From assembly GCF_000717745.1 (NCBI RefSeq), contig NZ_JOBH01000001.1:702344-766343 (forward strand): DNA of 64,000 nt, written 5' to 3'. The notes under the pieces were generated by a model, which searched no databases, was not told the DNA's origin, and saw only the letters and a list, made by a program, of their open reading frames with translations. This document shows, piece after piece, positions 28,158 through 36,100 of this stretch (position 1 is its first letter; every line of letters starts with the position of its first letter). The DNA comes from Streptomyces violens. GTDB lineage: Bacteria > Actinomycetota > Actinomycetes > Streptomycetales > Streptomycetaceae. The translations under genes and the position numbers were made by a program.

Positions 28158-30479
28158 ATGCCCAGCTCCACCGCTGTGCCGCGCTTCAGCATCGTCGTGC
28201 CCGTCTTCAAGGTGCAGGGCTACCTCCGCGCCTGCCTGGACTCCGTCCTGGCGCAGACGTACGGCGACTTCGAGGTCGTCGCGGTGGACGACCGCTCGCC
28301 CGACGGCTCCGGGGCGATCCTGGACGAGTACGCGGCCCGGGACCCGCGCGTGATCCCGCTGCACCTCGCCGAGAACAAGGGCATCGGCAACGCCCGCAAC
28401 GAGGGCGTGGCGCGCGCCCGCGGCGACTACCTCCTCTTCCTCGACAGCGACGACACCCTGCTGCCCGACGCGCTGGAGTCCATAGCCGGCCGGCTGACCG
28501 AGACCGAGGACCCCGACGTCCTGGTCTACGACTACGCGCGCACCTTCTGGTGGGGCGAGGCCAAGCGCAACCGCGACGCCGAGGTGCTCTCCGCACCCGG
28601 CCCCGAGGTCGGCACCATCGACGACCGCCCCGAACTGCTGCGCCTGTTCACCGTCGTGTGGAACAAGGCGTACCGCCGCGACTTCTACCTCGCCGGCGGT
28701 TTCAGCTTCCCCGACGGCTTCTACGAGGACGCGGTCGTCGTCTACGAATCGCTCTTCAGCGCCGAGCGCATCGCGCTGCTGGACCAGGTCTGCGTGCACT
28801 ACCGGCAGCGCCGCCAGGGCAACGCGCTGCGCACCCCCAGCCGGGAGCACTTCGCCGCCTTCGACCAGTACGAGCGGCTGTTCGCGTTCATCGAGGAGCG
28901 GCCCGGCCTGCACCAGTGGCGCGCCTTCCTCTTCGAGCACATGATCGACCACTATCTCTTCATCCTGGCCCGCCCCGACCGGGTGCCCGCCGCGGCCCGC
29001 GCGGAGTTCTTCCGCCGCGCCGCCCGGCACTACCGCCGCTACCTGCCCGCCGACTTCCTCCGGCCCAAGGGCGTGATGGGCGTCCAGTACGACGCGCTCG
29101 CGCGCGGCTCGTTCCCGGCCTACACCGCGCTGAAGCTGGCCGCGCGGGGCCGCAAGAAGGCGGCCGGGCGGCTGAAGAAGGTCAAGCACACCCTCGGCAA
29201 GCAGGCGTACGCGCGCCTCTACCAGCTCCAGTTGCACCGCCCGCTCGACCCGCACCTCGCCGTCTACGCCGCGTACTGGAACCGCACCCCCGCCTGCAAT
29301 CCGCTCGCGATCTACGAGAAGGCCAAGGAGCTGGCGCCGCGGGTGCACGGCGTCTGGGTGATCAGGAAGGGCATGGAGGACACCCTCCCCGAGGGCGTCG
29401 ACCACGTGATCGTGGGCTCCCCGCGCTACTGGGAGGTGATGGCCCGCGCCAAGTACCTGATCAACAACGTCAACTTCGCCGACGGGATCGTCAAGCGCCC
29501 CGGCCAGATCCACCTCCAGACCCACCACGGCACCCCGCTCAAGCGGATGGGCATCGACCAGCAGCAGTACCCGGCCGCCGCCAAGGGCATGAGCATGCGC
29601 AAGCTCCTGCAGCGCGCCGACCGCTGGGACTTCAGCGTCTCGTCCAACCAGCACACCACCGAGCAGTGGGAGCGTGTCTACCCCTGCGCCTTCCAGTCGC
29701 TGGACACCGGTTACCCGCGCAACGACGTGTACTACCGCGCCACGGCGGCCGACGTCCTGGACATCCGCGCGCGCCTGGGCATCGCCCCCGGCCGCACCGC
29801 CGTCCTGTACGCGCCCACCGTCCGCGACTACCAGACCGGCTATGTGCCCCGGATGGACCTGGAGCGCGTCACCCGCGAGCTGGGCCCCGACGTCGTCCTG
29901 CTGGTCCGCACGCACTACTTCTACGGCGCGAACCCCCGGCTGGCCGAGCTCCAGGAGCAGGGCGCGCTGATCGACGTCTCCCGCCACCCGTCGGTCGAGG
30001 AGCTGTGCCTGGCCGCCGACGCGCTGATCACGGACTACTCGTCGATCATGTTCGACTACGCCAACCTGGATCGGCCGATCATCACGTACGCCGACGACTG
30101 GGACGTGTACGTGAAGTCCCGCGGCGTCACCTTCGACCTGCTCTCCGGCGAGCCGGGCGACACCCCCGGCATCGTCGCCACCACGGAGGACGAGCTGATC
30201 GCCGCCTTCCGGGACGGCGCCTGGGACGGCGAGGAGGCCGCGACCCGCCGCGCCGCCTTCCGCGCCCGCTTCTGCCAGTGGGACGACGGCCACGCGGCGG
30301 AACGCGTGGTCCGCCGGGTCTTCCTGGACCAGGAGGCAACACCGGAGGTCGTACCGCTCGCCGAGCGCACGGTGGCGCCGACGCCGGTGGCGGCGGCCGC
30401 CGCTACGCCAGTGACCTCCCTGCCGGTGCAGACGGCAACCGGGGACCCCGCCGCAGCCGACCTGCACTTGGCAGGCTGA
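28158..30479 (+). CDS. GT2 glycosyltransferase fused to CDP-glycerol glycerophosphotransferase (TagF-like)
   Basis: This is a protein of 773 residues, the fourth fusion of this type in the window. The GT2 domain has RFSIVVPVFKVQGYLR, AVDDRSPDGSG and LFLDSDDTL. The TagF-like domain has the intact motif THHGTPLKRMGID (His 457), YAPTVRDYQTG, LVRTHYFYG and TDYSSIMFDYANLD. It ends with the segment DDGHAAERVVRRVFLD shared by the homologues. It should link a glycosyl transfer with addition of glycerol-phosphate or a related unit. The ATG at 28158 follows gaggag at 28141-28146. It is the last gene before the dispersed repeat and the convergent TetR gene. Confidence 0.92.
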   Translation: MPSSTAVPRFSIVVPVFKVQGYLRACLDSVLAQTYGDFEVVAVDDRSPDGSGAILDEYAARDPRVIPLHLAENKGIGNARNEGVARARGDYLLFLDSDDTLLPDALESIAGRLTETEDPDVLVYDYARTFWWGEAKRNRDAEVLSAPGPEVGTIDDRPELLRLFTVVWNKAYRRDFYLAGGFSFPDGFYEDAVVVYESLFSAERIALLDQVCVHYRQRRQGNALRTPSREHFAAFDQYERLFAFIEERPGLHQWRAFLFEHMIDHYLFILARPDRVPAAARAEFFRRAARHYRRYLPADFLRPKGVMGVQYDALARGSFPAYTALKLAARGRKKAAGRLKKVKHTLGKQAYARLYQLQLHRPLDPHLAVYAAYWNRTPACNPLAIYEKAKELAPRVHGVWVIRKGMEDTLPEGVDHVIVGSPRYWEVMARAKYLINNVNFADGIVKRPGQIHLQTHHGTPLKRMGIDQQQYPAAAKGMSMRKLLQRADRWDFSVSSNQHTTEQWERVYPCAFQSLDTGYPRNDVYYRATAADVLDIRARLGIAPGRTAVLYAPTVRDYQTGYVPRMDLERVTRELGPDVVLLVRTHYFYGANPRLAELQEQGALIDVSRHPSVEELCLAADALITDYSSIMFDYANLDRPIITYADDWDVYVKSRGVTFDLLSGEPGDTPGIVATTEDELIAAFRDGAWDGEEAATRRAAFRARFCQWDDGHAAERVVRRVFLDQEATPEVVPLAERTVAPTPVAAAAATPVTSLPVQTATGDPAAADLHLAG

Positions 30480-30522
30480 CCGCGCCCCATCAGGGGCGCG
30501 GGGAACTGCGCGACCAGCCACG
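30480..30522 (+). repeat. Dispersed hairpin repeat (copy B), likely terminator
   Basis: The stem cgcgcccc/ggggcgcg (loop atca, 30481-30500) is followed by gggaactgcgcga. It is the same element as at 12295-12335 in opposite orientation. It starts right after the GT2/TagF stop and can end transcription there. Confidence 0.75.
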
Positions 30523-30572
30523 CACGGTCCGCAGCCGACAACCGCGCCCCAGCGGAGCGCCAACGCGGAGCG

Positions 30573-31244
30573 CTAACGCGCTCCAAGCGCGCTCGCCACC
30601 GCCGCCGCGAGCTCGTCCAGATACCCGGCCGGAAGATCCCCGCGGAGCACCACCACCCGCCAGTACAGCGGCCCGGTAATCAGATCCAACGCCAGCCGTA
30701 CATCCACGTCCGGCGACAGCTCCCCGCGCGACACCGCCCGCGCGACCATCGCCCGAGTCATCGACTCCTGGGAGTCATGCAACGCCGTCCGCAACGCCTC
30801 GGCGATCTCCGGGCTGCGCGCAGCCTCCGCCAGCAGATCCGGAATGATCTGCGCCGCCATCGGATGCCGCAGCGCCCGAGAGGCGACTTCCAGGAGCATC
30901 CGCACATCCCCGCGGAGCGACCCCGTGTCCGGCACCGGCATCCCCTCGGCGGCCAGCGCGGTCACCACGTCCAGGACGAGGTGCAGCTTGGAGCGCCAGC
31001 GCCGGTAGACCGCGGTCTTGCCGACGCCCGCCCGGCGCGCGATGCCCTCGATCGACATCCGCCCGAACCCGACCGCCGCCAGCTCCGCGAAGACCGCGGC
31101 ACGAATCGCGGCGGTCTTCTCCTCGCGCAGCACGGCGGCGCCGGCCGGCGCCCGGCGGGGCGACGGCGCGGTCCGGCCCGGCGACGCGGGCCGTTCACCC
31201 GTCGCCGGGGAGGCCGCTTCCGACGGTGCTGGGTCCTTTGCCAT
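30573..31244 (-). CDS. TetR/AcrR-family transcriptional regulator
   Basis: This is a protein of 223 residues. The N-terminal 40 residues are Pro/Ala/Arg-rich. Residues about 46-92 form the TetR helix-turn-helix (FGRMSIEGIARRAGVGKTAVYRRW). The C-terminal domain is all helical and would bind an unknown ligand. It is divergent from the TagG-type exporter gene at 31405, and a perfect 15-base palindrome (31266-31280) lies just upstream of its start, so it probably represses itself and the exporter. The start at ATG 31244 lacks a ribosome site; ATG 31256 or 31271 are possible, in which case the palindrome would overlap the coding start. Confidence 0.9.
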   Translation of the reverse strand: MAKDPAPSEAASPATGERPASPGRTAPSPRRAPAGAAVLREEKTAAIRAAVFAELAAVGFGRMSIEGIARRAGVGKTAVYRRWRSKLHLVLDVVTALAAEGMPVPDTGSLRGDVRMLLEVASRALRHPMAAQIIPDLLAEAARSPEIAEALRTALHDSQESMTRAMVARAVSRGELSPDVDVRLALDLITGPLYWRVVVLRGDLPAGYLDELAAAVASALGAR

Positions 31245-31265
31245 GCAAGGGAGCATAGCGTCGCG

Positions 31266-31280
31266 ACGCAACGGTTGCGT
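31266..31280. promoter_or_regulatory. Candidate TetR operator
   Basis: The sequence acgcaacggttgcgt is a perfect palindrome with 7-base arms around one base, and two further outer pairs match after a two-base gap. It lies between the TetR gene and the exporter operon and overlaps the -35 element proposed for the exporter. A second 12-base palindrome gcgtcgcgacgc abuts it (31258-31269). Confidence 0.55.
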
Positions 31281-31304
31281 TTCGACGTCCCGGCACCCTA
31301 CTCT
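31275..31304 (+). promoter_or_regulatory. Possible promoter of the TagG-type exporter
   Basis: A -35-like ttgcgt (31275-31280) and a -10-like tactct (31299-31304) are separated by 18 bases. The -35 lies inside the proposed TetR operator, which would suit repression. This is a pattern match only. Confidence 0.35.
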
Positions 31305-31404
31305 CGGGTTGCGACGATACGGAGCCGTCTCGTCGTGAGTTTCTCAGCCTCGCGGGCGCCGCCGGCGCCCTGCCGCGCCCGCGTCCACGCACGAAAGCGG
31401 ACTG

Positions 31405-32316
31405 ATGTCTCAGACCCTCACGCGTCCGGCCCCCGCCGCCCCGCCGGACCCCGGCCCGCGCGCCCTCGCCGAGAAGTACGGCCTCACGGTCAGCGGCCGC
31501 CGCCCCTCGCTCCCGGAGTACGTCCGGCAGCTCTGGCGGCGGCGCCACTTCATCTCCGCCTTCTCCAGCGCCAAGCTGACCGCCCAGTACAGCCAGGCCA
31601 AGCTGGGCCAGCTCTGGCAGGTGGCCACCCCGCTACTGAACGCGCTGGTCTACTACTTGATCTTCGGCCTGCTGCTCGGCACCCACCGGCACGTGCCGGA
31701 CTACATCCCGTTCCTGGTCACCGGCGTCTTCATCTTCACGTTCACGCAGAGCTCGGTGCTCGCGGGGACCCGGGCGATCTCCGGCAATCTCGGCCTGGTG
31801 CGGGCGCTGCACTTCCCGCGCGCCTGCCTGCCGATCTCCTTCTGCCTGATGCAGCTCAAGCAGCTGATGTTCTCCATGGGCGTGCTCGTGGTGATCCTGC
31901 TGGCGTTCCGGCAGGTCCCCGGCTGTTCCTGGCTGCTCGCGATCCCCGCGCTGTGCCTGCAGTTCGTCTTCAACACCGGCCTCGCGATGATCATGGCGCG
32001 GCTCGGCAGCAAGACCCCCGACCTGGCCCAGCTCATGCCGTTCATCCTGCGCACCTGGATGTATGCCTCCGGCGTCATGTACAGCTTGAGTGTGGTGACC
32101 GCGGGCAAGGACATCCCCGGCTTCGTGCACTTCCTGCTGGACATCAACCCGGCCGCGGTCTACATCGACCTGATGCGCTTCGCGCTGATCGACTCCTTCA
32201 CCGCCGCACAGCTGCCCCCGCACGTGTGGGCCTGCGCGCTGGGCTGGGCGGTCGTGATGGGCGCGGCGGGCTTTGTGTACTTCTGGAAGGCGGAGGAGCG
32301 GTACGGCCGTGGCTGA
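31405..32316 (+). CDS. ABC-2 polysaccharide/teichoic acid exporter permease (TagG/Wzm type)
   Basis: This is a protein of 303 residues. The first 55 residues are cytoplasmic, followed by six hydrophobic segments. Conserved segments include TAQYSQAKLGQLWQVATPLLNALVYYLIFGLL and the late motif FILRTWMYASGVMYS, both typical of exporters of wall teichoic acid or O-antigen type polymers on undecaprenyl carriers. It is the first gene of a two-gene unit; the ATPase gene begins 8 bases before its stop but is disrupted. It therefore appears intact without a working partner in this locus. It is likely under control of the divergent TetR regulator. Confidence 0.92.
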   Translation: MSQTLTRPAPAAPPDPGPRALAEKYGLTVSGRRPSLPEYVRQLWRRRHFISAFSSAKLTAQYSQAKLGQLWQVATPLLNALVYYLIFGLLLGTHRHVPDYIPFLVTGVFIFTFTQSSVLAGTRAISGNLGLVRALHFPRACLPISFCLMQLKQLMFSMGVLVVILLAFRQVPGCSWLLAIPALCLQFVFNTGLAMIMARLGSKTPDLAQLMPFILRTWMYASGVMYSLSVVTAGKDIPGFVHFLLDINPAAVYIDLMRFALIDSFTAAQLPPHVWACALGWAVVMGAAGFVYFWKAEERYGRG

Positions 32317-33087
32317 GCAGCAGAACACCGAACTGGAGCAGCCCGCGGTGGAGCAGGCCGCGGCCACCGAGGAGCGCATTCCGACCGTCATCGCCGATGA
32401 CCTGCACATCGTGTACCGGGTCTACGGCTCGGGCGCGGGCCGCGGCAGCGCCACCGCGGCGCTGAACCGGATCATCCGCCGCAAGCCCTCCACGGGCGTG
32501 CGGGAGGTGCACGCGGTCAAGGGCGTGTCCTTCACCGCCTACCGGGGTGAGTCGATCGGCCTGATCGGCACCAATGGCTCGGGCAAGTCCACGCTGCTCA
32601 AGGCGGTGGCGGGCCTGCTGCCGGCCGAGCGCGGACACGTCTACACCCACGGCCAGCCCTCCCTGCTGGGCGTCAACGCCGCCCTGATGAACGACCTGAC
32701 CGGCGAGCGCAACGTCATCCTCGGCGGCCTGGCCATGGGCATGACCCGCGAACAGGTCCGCGAGCGCTACCAGCAGATCGTCGACTTCTCCGGCATCAAC
32801 GAAAAGGGCGACTTCATCAGCCTGCCGATGCGCACCTACTCCTCCGGCATGGCCGCCCGGCTGCGGTTCTCCATCGCCGCCGCCAAGGACCACGACGTCC
32901 TGGGCACTGGCCACCGGTGACCGGAAGTTCCAGAAGCGGTCGGAAGCCCGTATCCGGGAGCTGCGCAAGGAGGCCGGCACGGTCTTCCTGGTCAGCCACA
33001 ACAACAAGTCCATCCGGGACACGTGTGACCGGGTGCTGTGGCTGGAGAAGCGTCCTCAAGGAGTACGAGGCGTTCACCAAGAAGTGA
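32309..33087 (+). pseudogene. Disrupted ABC exporter ATPase (TagH/Wzt type), two frame-breaking deletions
   Basis: The reading frame starts at GTG 32309, after ggaggag at 32292. It encodes a normal TagH-like ATPase up to the segment AAAKDHDVL, including Walker A GTNGSGKS and the signature YSSGM. At about 32901-32904 the expected sequence for LIDE, with the Walker B Asp-Glu, is missing (probably 11 bases), and translation hits TGA at 32918-32920. The continuation LATGDRKFQKRSEARIREL and the H-loop FLVSHNN are readable in a second frame. At about 33050 a second deletion (about 35 bases, 3n+2) shifts again into VLKEYEAFTKK and a TGA at 33085-33087. Everything else looks intact and unscarred, so either the mutations are recent or the assembly has errors. 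Confidence 0.85.
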
Positions 33088-33100
33088 GCCGCACGCACGG

Positions 33101-33147
33101 ACATGGGGAAGGCCCCGGAGCATGATGCTCCGGGGCCTTCCCCATGT
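33101..33147. terminator. Very strong convergent terminator
   Basis: Perfect arms of 23 bases (33101-33123 and 33125-33147) form an almost unbroken palindrome, 13 bases after the pseudogene stop and 6 before the glutamate dehydrogenase stop on the other strand. It should work in both directions. Confidence 0.9.
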
Positions 33148-33152
33148 TCGGC

Positions 33153-36100
33153 TCAGCTGTGCTGGCGCAGCAGCGTCCGCATCGTGCGCATCGCGACCGA
33201 CAGGTTGGCCAGGTCGAAGGAGTCCGAGCCCTGGATCTCCTCCAGCGTGGCGCGGGCGCGGCCCAGGATCGCGGCGTTCTTCTCCTCCCACGCCTTGAAG
33301 CGCTGCTCCGGCGTGGCCGTGCCGTTGCCCGCCGAGAGAACGTCCGCGGTCAGCGCGGCGTGCGCGGCGAACAGGTCCTCACGGATCGAGGCGCGGGCCA
33401 TGGACTGCCAGCGGTCGGCGCGCGGCAGCTCCAGGATGCGGTCCAGGAGCTGGTTGATCCGCAGCCGGTCGCCCAGGTCGTAGTAGACCTCGGCGACGTC
33501 CAGCGGCTCCTTGCCGGTGCGGTCGGCGATGGCCACGATGTCCAGCGCCGGGAAGGCCGAGGAGAAGCCGGCCACGCGGTGCGCCAGCGCCTCCGGCACG
33601 CCCGCCTCGGTGAGCTGCCCGTAGATCGACTCGTACCACTCCATGTCGCTGCCGCGCAGCAGCTTGGGCAGCTCGGCCCAGACCTCGCCGACCCGGTCAC
33701 GGAAGAAGTCGATGGTGCCGGACAGCTCCAGCGGCTGCGGACGGTTGTTGAGCAGCCAGCGGGTGCCGCGCTCGACCAGCCGCCGGGAGTGCAGCCGGAT
33801 GCGGGTCTGCACCTCGGCGGGCACCTTGTTGTCCAGCGCCTCGACGTCGTCCCAGACCTGGCTCAGGTCGAAGATCGCGCGGGCCGCGGTGTGCGCCCGG
33901 ACGACCTCCTCCAGGGACGCCCCGGTCTCCTCCACCATGCGGTGCAGGAAGCTCGTACCACCGGTGTTGACGGTGTCGTTGACCATCACCGTCGTGGTGA
34001 TCTCGCGGTGCAGGGCGTGGTTGTCCACCTGCTCGGCGAACCGCTCGCGCAGCGCGCTCGGGAAGTACGCGTGCAGCAGGTGCTTGAAGTACGGGTCGTC
34101 CGGCAGGCTCGTCTGGATCAGCGCGTCGGCCACCGTGATCTTGGTGTACGCGAGCAGGACGGCGGTCTCCGGCTGGGTCAGGCCGCTGCTGTTGGCCAGC
34201 CGCTCGCGGATCTGCCGCTCGGACGGCAGGAACTCCAGCGCCCGGTCGAGCTGCCCGTCGCGCACCAGGCGGCGCATGAACCGCTGCTGGGCGTGGAGCA
34301 TGTTGGAGGACTGGGCGAGGGCCAGCGAAAGGGCGGTGTTCTGCGCGTAGTTGTTGCGCAGCACCAGCGCGCCGACCTCGTCGGTCATCTCGGCGAGCAG
34401 CTTGTTGCGCTGCTTGACCGTCATGTCCCCGTCGGTCACCACGGAGTTCAGCAGGATCTTGATGTTCACCTCGTGGTCGGAGGTGTCCACGCCGGCGCTG
34501 TTGTCGATCGCGTCGGTGTTGATCCGGCCGCCGTTCATGGCGAACTCGATCCGGCCCAGCTGGGTCAGGCCCAGGTTGCCGCCCTCGCCGACGACCTTGA
34601 CCCGCAGGTCCTGGCCGTCGACCCGGATGGCGTCGTTGGACTTGTCGCCGACGTCCGCGTTCGACTCGGCCGAGGACTTCACGTACGTACCGATGCCGCC
34701 GTTCCACAGCAGGTCCACCGGGGCCTGCAGGATCGCCTTCATCAGCTCGGCCGGGGTCATCTTCGTGATGCCCGCCTCGATGCCGAGGGCGGCGCGCACG
34801 TGCTGGTTGACCGGGATCGACTTCGCGGACCGCGAGTGGATGCCGCCGCCCTGCGACAGCAGCGACGTGTCGTAGTCCTCCCAGGAGGAGCGGGGCAGCT
34901 CGAACAGCCGGCGGCGCTCGGCGTACGAGGTCGCCGCGTCCGGGTTCGGGTCGAGGAAGATGTGCCGGTGGTCGAACGCGGCGACCAGGCGGATGTGCTC
35001 GGAGAGCAGCATGCCGTTGCCGAACACGTCACCGGACATGTCACCGACGCCGACGACGGTGAAGTCCTCGGACTGGGTGTCCACGCCCAGCTCGCGGAAG
35101 TGCCGCTTGACCGACTCCCACGCGCCGCGGGCCGTGATGCCCATGCCCTTGTGGTCGTAGCCCGCCGAGCCGCCGGAGGCGAAGGCGTCGCCCAGCCAGA
35201 AGCCGTAGGACTCGGCGACCTCGTTGGCGATGTCGGAGAACTTCGCGGTGCCCTTGTCGGCCGCGACGACGAGGTAGGTGTCGTCCTCGTCGTGCCGGAC
35301 GACGTCCTCCGGGTGCACGACCTCGCCGCCGACGAGGTTGTCGGTGATGTCCAGCAGACCGGAGATGAAGGTCTTGTACGAGGCGATGCCCTCGGCCATC
35401 CAGGCGTCGCGGTCGACCGCCGGGTCCGGCAGCTGCTTGCCGACGAAGCCGCCCTTCGCGCCGACCGGCACGATGACGGTGTTCTTGACCATCTGCGCCT
35501 TGACCAGGCCGAGGATCTCCGTACGGAAGTCCTCCCGCCGGTCCGACCAGCGCAGACCGCCGCGCGCGACCTTGCCGAAGCGCAGGTGCACGCCCTCGAC
35601 GCGCGGCGAGTACACCCAGATCTCGTACGCCGGGCGGGGCGCCGGCAGGTCGGGGATCGCCTGCGGGTCCAGCTTCAGCGACAGGTAGGCGTGCGGCTCG
35701 CCGTTGCCGTCCTTCTGGAAGTGGTTGGTGCGCAGCGTCGCCTTGATGACGGTGAGGAACGAGCGCAGGATGCGGTCCTCGTCCAGCGAGGCGACCTGGT
35801 CCAGCGCGCCGTCCAGCTCCTCCAGCAGCCCGTCGATCAGCTCCGTGCCGGCCCGCTGCCGGCGCGGGGCCATCCGCGCCTCGAAGAGGCTGACCAGCAG
35901 CCGGGTGGTGTGGACGTTGTGGGAGAGGGTGTCCTCCATGTACGTCTGGCTGAAGGTGGAGCCGGCCTGCCGCAGGTACTTCGCGTACGCGCGGAGCACC
36001 ATCGCCTGCCGCCAGTCCAGGCCCGCGCCCAGCACCAGCTTGTTGAAGTTGTCGCTCTCCGCGCGGCCCGTCCACACCGCCGTGAAGGCGTCCTGGAAGC

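Noticed and set aside
32309..33087. Programmed frameshifting in the tagH-like gene
   Set aside because: The conserved Walker B codons are physically absent and there is no slippery heptamer; two separate gaps fit deletions or assembly errors better.
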